Notes: a model not told the origin generated them from the letters alone. 64,000 nucleotides of DNA from CAXBMB01 sp963976695 (GCA_963976695.1 CAXBMB010000006.1:16570-80569); one strand, 5' to 3'. Shown: positions 28,176 to 36,845, numbered from the stretch's first letter. A program made the numbers and translations.

Positions 28176-30257
28176 GTGCGCCCAGAAATTCTCACCCCGC
28201 TGTTTGCCGAAATCACCAGCCTGACTGGTGTGGGGCCGCGCATGTCCAAACTCTATCAACGCCTTGTCGGGCCAAGGGTTGTCGACCTTTGCTGGCACCT
28301 GCCCAATGGCCTGATTGATCGGCGCTACCAGCCGAAGCTGGGGCAGGCCCAAACCGGGCGGATCGCCACCCTCAAGGTCCGGGTGGTTCAGCACACGCCC
28401 GGCGCCAGTCAACGCGCGCCCTACCGGGTGCTGTGCGACGATGACAGCGGGGAAGTGGAGTTGATCTTCTTCCATGCCCGCGGCGACTATCTGCTGAAAA
28501 CCCTTCCGCCGGGCGAAGAGCGCCTGGTGAGCGGCCGTCTGGAGCAGTTCAACGACCGGCTCCAGATGACCCATCCCGATCAGATTGGCACGCTGGAAGA
28601 ACTGGCGGAGATCGCCACGGTCGGGCCAACCTACCCGCTGACCGCCGGCTTGACGGCCAAGCCTGTGGCCAAAGCCGTCGCCCAGGCGCTGGCGCGCACG
28701 TCAGCGCTGCCCGAATGGCTGGATCCGTCATATCTCAAGCAACAGCACTGGCCCGGCTGGCAAGCGGCCCTGCTGTCGGCCCATGCGCCGGCGTCCGAAG
28801 CCGACCTCTCGCCGCTGACCAAAAGCCGGCAAAGGTTGGCCTACGACGAACTGCTCGCCAACCAACTGGCGTTGGCGTTGATTCGCAAGCAGCAGCGTCA
28901 ACTCAAGGGGCGCCAATTGCAGGGGAATGGCGCATTGCGCGCCAAGGTGATCGCCGCGCTGCCCTTTACCCTGACCCCGTCGCAACAGCAGGCGCTGCGG
29001 GAAATCACCCAGGACATGGCCAGCCAATCGCGCATGCTGCGCCTGCTGCAAGGCGACGTCGGCAGCGGCAAGACCGTGGTCGCCCTGTTGGCCATGATGA
29101 CGGCCCTGGAAAATGGCTGCCAGGCCGCCTTGATGGCGCCGACGGAAATCCTCGCGCGCCAGCATTTCAAAACCCTTCAACCGCTGGCCGAGGCCGCGGG
29201 AATAACGCTCTCGCTGTTGACCGGTCGCGACAAGGGCAAGTCCCGCGACAAGCTGTTGGCTCAACTGGCCGACGGCAACGTGCAGATCGCCATCGGCACC
29301 CATGCGCTGTTTCAACAGGATGTGGACTTTGCCGACCTGGGGCTGGCGATCATCGACGAGCAGCACCGCTTCGGCGTGCATCAGCGCCTGACGCTGGCGT
29401 CAAAAGGCAAGGCCGTCGACGTACTGGTGATGACCGCCACCCCGATTCCGCGCACCTTGGTGCTTACCTCCTATGGCGACATGGAGGTCTCCCGGCTGAT
29501 CGAAAAACCGGCAGGGCGCAAGCCGATTGACACCCGTTTGATTTCTTCGGAACGACTGGCCGAGGTGGTTCAGGGCATCGCCCGGATGATTGGGCGCGGG
29601 CAGAAGGTCTATTGGGTTTGCCCGCTGGTTGAAGAATCGGAAAAACTGGACCTGGCCGCCGCCGAGGCGCGATTTGCGGCGCTGGAACAGCAGTTCCCCG
29701 ATCGGGTGGCGCTGATCCATGGAAAAATGAAGAGCCGGGACAAGGACGCCGCGATGGCCTCTTTTGTCGAAGGCGACCGCGACCTGCTGGTCGCCACCAC
29801 GGTGATCGAGGTGGGCGTTGACGTCCCTGCGGCCACCGTGATGGTGATCGAACACGCCGAACGCTTTGGTCTGGCGCAGTTGCATCAACTGCGGGGGCGC
29901 ATCGGCCGCGGCAGCGACTCCGCCACCTGTCTACTGCTCTACAGCTCACCGCTCGGCAAGGTCGCCAAGGAACGGCTTTCGATCATGCGTGAAACCGACG
30001 ACGGCTTTCGCATTTCCGAGAAAGACTTGGAGCTGCGCGGCGCCGGCGAGCTGTTGGGCACCCGGCAAAGCGGCTTGCCAACCTTCCGGCTGGCTGACCT
30101 GGCGATCCATGAGGACCTGCTGACGGTCGCCCGCGACGACGCGCAGCTGATTTTGAACAAAGACCCCGAACTGCTTCGCGAACGCGGCCAGGCCTTGCGC
30201 GTCCTGCTGTATCTTTTTGAACGCGACGCCGCCGTACGCTATCTGCGCTCAGGCTAG
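28176..30257 (+). CDS. recG: ATP-dependent DNA helicase RecG
   Basis: A branched-DNA translocase acting in fork reversal and recombination. It has 693 residues with a GTG start: an N-terminal wedge/OB domain (about 60-160), Walker A GDVGSGKTV with Lys299, the DEQH box (IIDEQHRFGVHQR) and the C-terminal helicase half with QLRGRIGRG. It is transcribed divergently from sdhE. Confidence 0.96.
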   Translation: MRPEILTPLFAEITSLTGVGPRMSKLYQRLVGPRVVDLCWHLPNGLIDRRYQPKLGQAQTGRIATLKVRVVQHTPGASQRAPYRVLCDDDSGEVELIFFHARGDYLLKTLPPGEERLVSGRLEQFNDRLQMTHPDQIGTLEELAEIATVGPTYPLTAGLTAKPVAKAVAQALARTSALPEWLDPSYLKQQHWPGWQAALLSAHAPASEADLSPLTKSRQRLAYDELLANQLALALIRKQQRQLKGRQLQGNGALRAKVIAALPFTLTPSQQQALREITQDMASQSRMLRLLQGDVGSGKTVVALLAMMTALENGCQAALMAPTEILARQHFKTLQPLAEAAGITLSLLTGRDKGKSRDKLLAQLADGNVQIAIGTHALFQQDVDFADLGLAIIDEQHRFGVHQRLTLASKGKAVDVLVMTATPIPRTLVLTSYGDMEVSRLIEKPAGRKPIDTRLISSERLAEVVQGIARMIGRGQKVYWVCPLVEESEKLDLAAAEARFAALEQQFPDRVALIHGKMKSRDKDAAMASFVEGDRDLLVATTVIEVGVDVPAATVMVIEHAERFGLAQLHQLRGRIGRGSDSATCLLLYSSPLGKVAKERLSIMRETDDGFRISEKDLELRGAGELLGTRQSGLPTFRLADLAIHEDLLTVARDDAQLILNKDPELLRERGQALRVLLYLFERDAAVRYLRSG

Positions 30258-30331
30258 CGCCGAATTGGTTCAACCGGAACCGCTTCGCAATCCGCTTTCC
30301 CGTCGTAAATCCACCTGTTGGTTTCCGCCGC

Positions 30332-31822
30332 TCAGCTGGTCTGACGCTGCGTTTGCCGGGACCCCGACCCCGGCGCTTCTTGTTGCGCGTCCGCGTTGCT
30401 GACCGAGGTATGCCGATCCTTCGGCACGATCAAGCCGCCCGAGACCACGAACTTCAACCCCTCCTCGACGCTCATCCCCAGGCGAATGATCCGCTTTTCC
30501 GGAACAAAAAGCAAAAACCCGGAGGTTGGATTTGGCGTGGTCGGTAGAAAGATATTCACCACGTTGTCCTCGGAGTTCGATTGGATTTGCCCTTGGGTTT
30601 TGCCGGTGATGAAACCGATGGCCCAGACCCCTTGACGGGGATAGTTGAAAAGCACGCATTCACGAAAGGCATCGGAGCGGCTGGACAGCACTGTCTCCAT
30701 AATTTGCTTCAAGGAGCTGTAGATAGAGCGGATGACCGGCAAGCGATGCAGCAGGGCCTCGCTCGCCCGCAGCCACCAGCGCCCGAGAAATCCAAAGGTC
30801 AGCATTCCGATCAAGGTCAGGCCGATAACCACAAAAATTACCCCCAACCCCGGGGTGCCGAAGGGCAAGTAGTCCGGTGGCAGGTAGGTTTCCGGCTGAA
30901 ACCGCTGGGGGATAAAGGGCATGGCCTTGGCATCGATCCAGGAGATTAACTCCCACGCCAACCAGGTGGTGATGAAGATCGGCGCGGTGACCAGCACCCC
31001 GGCGAAGAAGTAGTAGCGCGCCCGGGCGAACAGGCCGGACTTTTTTACCTTTTCCGGCTTGGGCAAGGGCGGCAGCGGCACTTCCGAGGCCTTGGGGTGC
31101 TGATTGGGCGGCGGCAACACGATGCCTCCCGAAATCACCAGTTTCAGGCCCTGCTCGACCGTCATGTCCAAGCCCCGCACCTCGGCGCCGGGCACAAAAA
31201 TAAGAAATCCCGTGGTCGGATTGGGCGTGGCGGGAATGAAGACCGCGACCACATCGTCTTTGGTCACCCGCTGAACCTCGCCCCTTGCGGTGCCGGTGAC
31301 GAAACCCACCGCCCAGGTGCCTTTTTCCGGGTACTCCACCATCACCACCTGGCGGAAAGCGTTGGAATTCTGCGCCAGGATGGTTTCGAAAATCTGCTTA
31401 ATGGCGCTGTAGACAGAGCGGATAACCGGCACCCGGTTCAGCAGCCGCTCGCCCTGCCGCATCACCGCGCGGCCAACGAAACCGGCGGTCAGCATGCCCA
31501 CCAGGGTCAGCGCGATAAAGATAATCAGCACCCCCAGACCGGGCAGCGAAAAAGGCAGATAGTGATCCGGATGCCAGGTCGGCGGCAGCAGCGGCATCAC
31601 CCGATTGTCGATGAAGGAAATGAAGGCCCAGGAAATCCAGATGGTAATGGCCAAGGGGGCGGTCACCAGAATGCCGGCCAGGAAATAGTTGCGCAGACGG
31701 CCCAGAAGCCTCGGTTTGGCAACCTGCTTGCGGGGAGAATCAGGCGGCCCTTGGGGAGGACCTTCCGCCTGGTGTCGGCTGATCGGCTGTTCTTCCACGT
31801 CGGCTTTCTTTCCTTGCTGCAC
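30332..31822 (-). CDS. Membrane protein with two tandem DUF502 domains
   Basis: A 496-residue protein in which the DUF502 unit occurs twice. Domain 1 is about 42-237 and domain 2 about 265-470, joined by a Pro-rich linker. Matching pairs include YFLAGILVTAP/YFFAGVLVTAP, VPVIRSVYSAIKQI/LPVIRSIYSSLKQI and PNPTTGFLIFVP/PNPTSGFLLFVP. Each half has two membrane segments, so four are predicted. Family members normally carry one domain of about 200 residues and have no established function in bacteria. The start is GTG at 31822 with a weak ribosome site. The 251 bp upstream are AT-rich and probably hold the promoter. Confidence 0.88.
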   Translation of the reverse strand: MQQGKKADVEEQPISRHQAEGPPQGPPDSPRKQVAKPRLLGRLRNYFLAGILVTAPLAITIWISWAFISFIDNRVMPLLPPTWHPDHYLPFSLPGLGVLIIFIALTLVGMLTAGFVGRAVMRQGERLLNRVPVIRSVYSAIKQIFETILAQNSNAFRQVVMVEYPEKGTWAVGFVTGTARGEVQRVTKDDVVAVFIPATPNPTTGFLIFVPGAEVRGLDMTVEQGLKLVISGGIVLPPPNQHPKASEVPLPPLPKPEKVKKSGLFARARYYFFAGVLVTAPIFITTWLAWELISWIDAKAMPFIPQRFQPETYLPPDYLPFGTPGLGVIFVVIGLTLIGMLTFGFLGRWWLRASEALLHRLPVIRSIYSSLKQIMETVLSSRSDAFRECVLFNYPRQGVWAIGFITGKTQGQIQSNSEDNVVNIFLPTTPNPTSGFLLFVPEKRIIRLGMSVEEGLKFVVSGGLIVPKDRHTSVSNADAQQEAPGSGSRQTQRQTS

Positions 31823-32073
31823 CAGGTCAACCCAAAGGAGTCGACACCCGCCTAAATAAGTGTGTTTTCTTTCCCTATATCAATCGCTTAATCAAACTAT
31901 TTTATCTTGCCCCGAAAGAGCGGCAGCCCTTGACGCCGCGCCCCGGGCGCGCGCCATACCCCCTGTTGCGCCGACAATCCAACGACAGCGGTGAAAAACC
32001 GTCGCGCGCCGCCCCGCTTCATCCCTTGGCCGGGCAGTTCAAAACGGTCCCGATGCGCCGCTTTCCCGCCGCC

Positions 32074-32961
32074 TCATTGCCGATCAAAGAAGGCGAGCAA
32101 CTCCCTGAGTGTCGCGTCCGCCGCCTCTTCGGGCAGGAAATGACCGCAGGGCAGCGCCTTGCCACGCAGCGGTCGCGCGGCCCGGGCCTGCCACAAGGCC
32201 ATCGGATCGAAGCAACGTTCAACCACGCCGTTTTCCCCCCAAAGAATCAGCAAAGGGCAGGCTATACGGTGATCCAGATCGGCTTCGTCGTGAACCAGGT
32301 CAATGGTCGCACCGGCGCGGTAGTCTTCGCAGGAGGCATGAATCACCTCCGGATCGCGGAAAGCCGCGTGGTAGTGCGCCAGCGCCGCCGGGTCAAAGGG
32401 GCTGTCGCCGGCGCCACGCCAGGCCGCAAAGGTTTTATCCAGCAACAGATCGGGACAGGCGGCGAGAATTTTCTCCGGAAAAGGAAAGGGCTGAATCAGG
32501 AAAAACCAATGATAGTAGGCCGTGGCAAAGGCTTGATCGGTAAGCCGATACATATCGCGGGTCGGCGCAATGTCCAGCAGCGCCAGCTTTTCCAGCCGCG
32601 CCGGATGATCAAGCGCCAGACGATGCGCCACCCGACCACCGCGATCATGGCCGGCCAGGTAAAAGCGCGAAAAGCCCAGGTGGTCCATGACCTCGACCAT
32701 GTCCTGGGCCATAGCCCGTTTCGAGTAGGTGGAATGATCTAGCACGGCGGCAGGTTTGCCACTGGCGCCATAGCCTCGTAAATCTGGTATAATGACGGTG
32801 AAGCGCTCGGCAAGCTCGGGCGCGACCTTGTGCCAGGTAACGTGGGTTTGCGGATAGCCGTGGAGCAGCAGCAAGGGTGGTCCCTTGCCGCCCTTTTTCA
32901 AGAAAATTTCCGTTCCGCCGGTTTTGATTCTCAGCTCTGTGAAACCTTCAAACACGAACAC
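32074..32961 (-). CDS. Alpha/beta hydrolase, haloacetate-dehalogenase-like
   Basis: A 295-residue alpha/beta hydrolase. The nucleophile elbow reads GHDRGGR, so the nucleophile is Asp. This is the pattern of fluoroacetate/haloacetate dehalogenases and epoxide hydrolases, not of esterases. The two Arg residues that bind the carboxylate in fluoroacetate dehalogenases fit HDRGGR. A HWFF segment further on resembles the halide-binding His/Trp pair, and the C-terminal GHFLPEE supplies the catalytic His. The oxyanion HGYP motif is N-terminal. It stands alone, with about 160 bp to the divergent PKS gene. The substrate is inferred. Confidence 0.82.
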   Translation of the reverse strand: MFVFEGFTELRIKTGGTEIFLKKGGKGPPLLLLHGYPQTHVTWHKVAPELAERFTVIIPDLRGYGASGKPAAVLDHSTYSKRAMAQDMVEVMDHLGFSRFYLAGHDRGGRVAHRLALDHPARLEKLALLDIAPTRDMYRLTDQAFATAYYHWFFLIQPFPFPEKILAACPDLLLDKTFAAWRGAGDSPFDPAALAHYHAAFRDPEVIHASCEDYRAGATIDLVHDEADLDHRIACPLLILWGENGVVERCFDPMALWQARAARPLRGKALPCGHFLPEEAADATLRELLAFFDRQ

Positions 32962-33121
32962 GTGTCTCCAATGTGACTATCGCCGACCCGGCAAGAGCAT
33001 AGATGATAGACAGAGCCGGTGAACAGCCCTCACGTGCCCGGGCCGACTCGATCTCCTTGGCCTGGCCGCGCCGGCCTTAAACCTTGCGACAAAGCTTTAC
33101 CTTGAACGCGATAGGATCCCC

Positions 33122-34180
33122 ATGGCCCCTTGGCCGTCAGCCGTCAGTCTCCTCAGCTTGGCAACTGCGCAACCGACAGGACGCTTGAATCAAGCCGTCG
33201 CCGCTGAAGTCGCGCAGCGGATCTTTGAAAGCAACGACAGCGAGATTTCCCGGCTGTTGCCGGTATTTGCCAACGCCGGCATTGAAAGCCGCGCCGTCGC
33301 GGCGCCGCTTGAGTGGCTGGCCCGCCCGCACGGCTGGCGGGAGCGGCAGGAGCGCTTCATGACCCAGGCCCGGATCCTGGCCCAGCAGGCGCTGCGGTCT
33401 TGCCTTGATCAGGCCGGGCTTGGTCCGGAAGAAATCACCGGCCTGGTGGTGGCCTGTTCCACCGGCAGCGCAACGCCATCATTGGAATCCTACCTGATCG
33501 AAGACCTGGGCTTCCGCGCAGACCTGGAACGCTTGCCGATCTTCGGCCTGGGCTGCGCCGGCGGCGTTCTCGGCCTCTCGCGGACCGCCGCCCTGGCGCG
33601 CAGCCGGCCTGGCTGTCGCTATCTTTTTCTTTCCCTGGAACTCTGCAGCCTCACCTTCCGGCCGGGCGACCAATCCAACAGCAACATTGTCGCCACCGCG
33701 CTGTTCGGCGATGGCGCCGCCGCCGCGCTGCTGTCAACCGAACAGAGCACGGGCGCCAGGCTCACCCAGGGCGGCGAACACACCTGGCCGGGAAGCAGCG
33801 ACATCATGGGTTGGGATGTCTGTGACGACGGTCTGGGGGTGCGTTTCTCGAAAAACATCCCTCGGCTGGTGTTGCAAAAGATGCGCGCAGCCAGCGATCA
33901 CTTTCTTGCCGGCCAAGGGCTGCAACAGACCGACCTGCAGGGCATCATTCCCCATCCGGGCGGCGAGAAGGTTCTCAACGCGCTGGCGAAAGTCTACGAC
34001 GGCGAGTCCAACGGCATCAAGGCGGCGCGGCAGGTCCTGCGCCAGCACGGCAACATGTCCGGACCCACCGTTCTTTTCGTCCTTGAACAGCTGTTGCAAA
34101 CCGGTCTGTCGGGCCGGCACCTGATGACCGCCTTGGGGCCCGGGTTCACCGCCGCCTTCCAACTCATCGAGAGGGCGTGA
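33122..34180 (+). CDS. Type III polyketide synthase
   Basis: A chalcone/stilbene-synthase-fold enzyme of 352 residues that extends an acyl-CoA starter with malonyl-CoA and cyclises the product. The catalytic triad is intact: Cys145 in LGCAGG, His278 in IPHPGG and Asn311 in HGNMSGP. AGGA before the ATG serves as ribosome site. The ICMT-like methyltransferase begins 4 bp downstream, so the two are an operon. By analogy to bacterial alkylresorcinol/alkylpyrone synthases the likely product is a long-chain phenolic or pyrone lipid. The sequence does not show which. Confidence 0.93.
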   Translation: MAPWPSAVSLLSLATAQPTGRLNQAVAAEVAQRIFESNDSEISRLLPVFANAGIESRAVAAPLEWLARPHGWRERQERFMTQARILAQQALRSCLDQAGLGPEEITGLVVACSTGSATPSLESYLIEDLGFRADLERLPIFGLGCAGGVLGLSRTAALARSRPGCRYLFLSLELCSLTFRPGDQSNSNIVATALFGDGAAAALLSTEQSTGARLTQGGEHTWPGSSDIMGWDVCDDGLGVRFSKNIPRLVLQKMRAASDHFLAGQGLQQTDLQGIIPHPGGEKVLNALAKVYDGESNGIKAARQVLRQHGNMSGPTVLFVLEQLLQTGLSGRHLMTALGPGFTAAFQLIERA

Positions 34181-34184
34181 ACGG

Positions 34185-34742
34185 ATGCCCGCGCTGATGC
34201 TTGGCCCCTTGAACCTGGCGCAGTGGGTGGTGTTGGCGGTGGCCGTGCAGCGACTTGTCGAACTGCGCTACAGCAAAGCCAACTGTCGAAGGCTGGCAGC
34301 GGCGGGGGCCCTGGAGGCGGGTCAGAAACACCATCCGCTTTTCGTTCTGCTGCATGGGTCCTGGTTGGCGGCCATCTTTGTGCAGGTGAGCCTGGAAGGT
34401 TCGCTGTCCCCGACCTTTCTGGCGATCTATCTGCTGCTGCAGGTTTTCCGTGTCTGGATCTTCGCCACCCTGGGACGCCGCTGGACCACCCGGGTCCTGG
34501 TGCTGCCCGGCGAACGCCCGCGGACAGGCGGGCCCTTTCGCCTTTGCCGCCATCCCAACTATCTGTTGGTGGCCCTGGAAATCGCCGTGCTGCCGATGGT
34601 CTTCGGGCTGTGGGAAACGGCCGTGATCTATTCTTTCCTGTCGGCCCTGCTCACCCGCCAGCGGATCCAGGTTGAAGACGCCCTCTGGCGCGCCGTGGCG
34701 GCGCCGCCCGAACCACCCAGCCCGCATAAAACGCCGAGATAG
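34185..34742 (+). CDS. Isoprenylcysteine carboxyl methyltransferase-like protein
   Basis: An integral membrane methyltransferase of 185 residues in the ICMT/PEMT fold. It has about four membrane segments and the cofactor-binding C-terminal pattern RHPNYLLVALE followed by the Glu of RIQVEDALW. It is translated 4 bp after the type III PKS. In Streptomyces griseus an ICMT-like enzyme (SrsB) O-methylates the product of the neighbouring type III PKS. The same role is inferred here, since bacteria lack prenylated CAAX proteins. Confidence 0.85.
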   Translation: MPALMLGPLNLAQWVVLAVAVQRLVELRYSKANCRRLAAAGALEAGQKHHPLFVLLHGSWLAAIFVQVSLEGSLSPTFLAIYLLLQVFRVWIFATLGRRWTTRVLVLPGERPRTGGPFRLCRHPNYLLVALEIAVLPMVFGLWETAVIYSFLSALLTRQRIQVEDALWRAVAAPPEPPSPHKTPR

Positions 34743-34803
34743 GTCGAAAGGCTGGCGGGTGATCAAGCAAGAAAGTAGCGCTGTCGTCACTCCGCCCTGG
34801 ACG

Positions 34804-34832
34804 AAAAAAAGCGCCCAGAATTAGGGGCGCTT
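34804..34832 (-). terminator. Intrinsic terminator, probably of the tRNA-Leu unit
   Basis: The minus strand reads AAGCGCCCC, a 7 nt loop, GGGCGCTT and then a run of seven T. It lies about 20 bp beyond the left target duplication of the IS256 element. Without the insertion it would be about 30 bp downstream of the last tRNA-Leu. Confidence 0.8.
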
Positions 34833-34846
34833 CTTGGTCTGGTTCG

Positions 34847-34854
34847 CCCTGTTG
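34847..34854. repeat. Target site duplication, left copy (CCCTGTTG)
   Basis: CCCTGTTG borders the left inverted repeat of the IS256 element and is repeated exactly at 36232-36239. Confidence 0.9.
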
Positions 34855-36231
34855 GGTCACGTCCGTCAAGCTGGTGTAATTTCCTGGATGGCCTGAGGTC
34901 ATGATCAGGCGGCTTGGGTTGAAAGGCTGAGAATGGGGTCTGTCTCCTCGTGGTCGATCTGGGCGAAGGCCTCGACCATCATGTAGCGGCTGGCGGTCTG
35001 CCATTCGTCGTTCTGCTCGAACAGCACGGCGCCGATCAGGCGGATGATCGACGCCTCGTTCGGGAATATCCCTACGACGTCGGCTCGGCGCTTCACCTCC
35101 TTGTTCAGCCGCTCAATCGGGTTTGTCGAATGCAGCTTCGTTCTGTGCTGGCGCGGAAAGGCCATGTAGGCCAGCACGTCGTGCTCGCTCTCGTCCATGA
35201 GGTCGGAAAGCTTGGGCCATCGCCCGCGGAGTTGGTCGGCCACGCGGCGCCAGGTTTCGCCGGCGGATGCGCGGTCGGGCTGGTCGAAGGCCTGGCGGAT
35301 CGCGGCGGCGACAACGGTGTGCTGGCCGCGGGAGACATGCGCCAGGGCGTTGCGCATACAGTGAACGCGGCACCTTTGCCATGTCGCCTCGAAGACGCGC
35401 TCGATGGCTGCCCTGAGGCCACTGTGGGCATCGCTGATCACCAGTTTCGTGCCAGCCAGCCCGCGGGCTTTCAGGCCGCGCAGAAAGTCCATCCAAAAGG
35501 TTTCCGCCTCGGACGGTCCAAGGCCCAAGCCAATGATTTCACGCCGCCCGTCGGTGTTGGCCGCGACGGCTATTATTGCCGCCACGCTGACGATCCGTCC
35601 GCCTTGGCGCACCTTGAGATAGGTGGCGTCCAGCCAAACGTAGGGCCATTCCCCGGAAAGAGGGCGGTTCAGGAATTCGCCGACGCGCTCATCGATGTCC
35701 TTGCACAGCTTGGAGACCGTGCTCTTCGAGATGCCCTGCAGCCCCATGGCCTGCGCCAGCTCGTCGACGCGGCGCGTGGACACCCCTCCGATCCAGGCCT
35801 CCTGGATCACCGCGACCAACGCCTTCTCCGAGGTCTTGCGCGGCTCCAGAAAGCCAGGGAAATAGCTGCCCTGCCGCAGCTTGGGCACCTTCAGGTTCAG
35901 CGTGCCCAACCGTGTATCGAGTGCGCGCTCCCGATAGCCGTTTCGCCAGGTCGTGCGCTGGTCCGCCCGCTCGTGCTTGCCGGCACCGATCAGGCCTTCG
36001 ACGTCGGCCTCCATGATGAGTTGCAGAACAGCTTCGGCGACGGCACGTAGAAAATCGCCGCCGTCCTGCTTTTGAAGAAGCTCGGAAAGGTCCATGTTGG
36101 TCTTGGTCATCGGGGTCTCCGTGTGGTTCGTGGTTGAAGCGTCGAAACTCCACCGCGACCATACACCTCGATGGCCACCCGCATTACACCGTTGAAGGCG
36201 CGGAAATTACACCACGTGCTCGGACACTAAC
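34855..36231 (-). mobile_element. IS256-family insertion sequence, complete
   Basis: A 1377 bp element with 30 bp imperfect terminal inverted repeats (34855-34884 and 36202-36231, 21 of 30 identical). Both end in GTGGTGTAATTTCC or TGGTGTAATTTCC. The 8 bp CCCTGTTG directly repeated at 34847-34854 and 36232-36239 is the target duplication, the size known for this family. It carries one full-length transposase. The clean target duplication and intact gene suggest a recent insertion. Confidence 0.92.
34905..36110 (-). CDS. IS256-family (mutator type) transposase
   Basis: A DDE transposase of 401 residues, full length for IS256. Family blocks are clear: RERALDTRLGTLNLKVPKLR, the WLDATYLKVR segment with the first catalytic Asp, KLVISDAHSGLR with the second, and the C-terminal HSTNPIERLNKEVKRR with the catalytic Glu. 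No frameshift or stop interrupts it. It lies in the same direction as the tRNA-Leu genes just upstream. Confidence 0.96.
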   Translation of the reverse strand: MTKTNMDLSELLQKQDGGDFLRAVAEAVLQLIMEADVEGLIGAGKHERADQRTTWRNGYRERALDTRLGTLNLKVPKLRQGSYFPGFLEPRKTSEKALVAVIQEAWIGGVSTRRVDELAQAMGLQGISKSTVSKLCKDIDERVGEFLNRPLSGEWPYVWLDATYLKVRQGGRIVSVAAIIAVAANTDGRREIIGLGLGPSEAETFWMDFLRGLKARGLAGTKLVISDAHSGLRAAIERVFEATWQRCRVHCMRNALAHVSRGQHTVVAAAIRQAFDQPDRASAGETWRRVADQLRGRWPKLSDLMDESEHDVLAYMAFPRQHRTKLHSTNPIERLNKEVKRRADVVGIFPNEASIIRLIGAVLFEQNDEWQTASRYMMVEAFAQIDHEETDPILSLSTQAA

Positions 36232-36239
36232 CCCTGTTG
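36232..36239. repeat. Target site duplication, right copy (CCCTGTTG)
   Basis: Exact repeat of 34847-34854. It ends 7 bp from the encoded CCA of the adjacent tRNA-Leu. Confidence 0.9.
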
Positions 36240-36246
36240 GCGGGGC

Positions 36247-36333
36247 TGGTGCGGCTGAGAGGACTTGAACCTCCACGACCATACGGTCACTAGCACCTGA
36301 AGCTAGCGCGTCTACCAATTCCGCCACAGCCGC
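36247..36333 (-). tRNA. tRNA-Leu (anticodon CAG), copy 1
   Basis: An 87 nt type II tRNA with an encoded CCA. The acceptor stem GCGGCTG pairs with CAGCCGC. The anticodon arm CTAGC-TTCAGGT-GCTAG gives anticodon CAG. The long variable arm is typical of tRNA-Leu. Its sequence matches the copy at 36566-36652. The IS256 target duplication lies 7 bp downstream. Confidence 0.96.
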
Positions 36334-36494
36334 AGCGCCTGAACCCGGCGAATCGCCAGGACGGTAGAACCGAGGTTTTGGCCTCCGTTCGGGATAAAGT
36401 CAAACCCCTTTTTCCTCTCCCGGCTTTCCACCACCCGGACCCGACGAGATGCTGGAGCGCAGCAAGGAGATGTCGACCGTTGACTGTGCCCGCC

Positions 36495-36528
36495 AAAAAA
36501 GAAAAGCGATCCGCAAGGGACCGCTTTT
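36495..36528 (-). terminator. Intrinsic terminator after tRNA-Leu copy 2
   Basis: On the minus strand AAAGCGGTCCC, loop TTGC, then GGATCGCTTT is followed by a T-rich tract. A second perfect hairpin (CCCGTTGT/ACAACGGG, 36539-36562) lies between it and the tRNA. This spacer (36334-36565) holds no gene. Confidence 0.75.
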
Positions 36529-36565
36529 TCTCTTGACCCCCGTTGTAAAGAGCAACAACGGGCGA

Positions 36566-36652
36566 TGGTGCGGCTGAGAGGACTTGAACCTCCACGACCA
36601 TACGGTCACTAGCACCTGAAGCTAGCGCGTCTACCAATTCCGCCACAGCCGC
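36566..36652 (-). tRNA. tRNA-Leu (anticodon CAG), copy 2
   Basis: An 87 nt type II tRNA with encoded CCA, anticodon CAG in loop TTCAGGT. It appears identical to the copy at 36247-36333, consistent with a recent local duplication. It is followed by its own terminator. Confidence 0.96.
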
Positions 36653-36757
36653 AGCGCAGGGCCCGACATGAAAGTCAGGATGGTAGTCCCTTTCCTCTCG
36701 AACGTCACATCTACCTGGCGCCCGCCGGTTTTCCCGAAAGAAAGACAGCAGGCGATG

Positions 36758-36845
36758 GTGCGGCTGAGAGGACTTGAACCTCCACGGGATTATCTCCCAC
36801 AGCGACCTCAACGCTGCGCGTCTACCAGTTCCGCCACAGCCGCCC
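36758..36845 (-). tRNA. tRNA-Leu (anticodon GAG)
   Basis: An 88 nt type II tRNA with encoded CCA. The anticodon arm CAGCG-TTGAGGT-CGCTG gives anticodon GAG. It shares acceptor and T arms with the two CAG copies but differs in the anticodon and variable arms. It is first in the direction of transcription. A TTGACG at 36880-36885 could be part of its promoter, but no good -10 box at standard spacing was found. Confidence 0.95.

Noticed and set aside
32074..34742. A larger biosynthetic cluster joining the dehalogenase-like hydrolase with the PKS pair
   Set aside because: The hydrolase is divergent and nothing else around it is biosynthetic. Proximity alone does not support a shared pathway.
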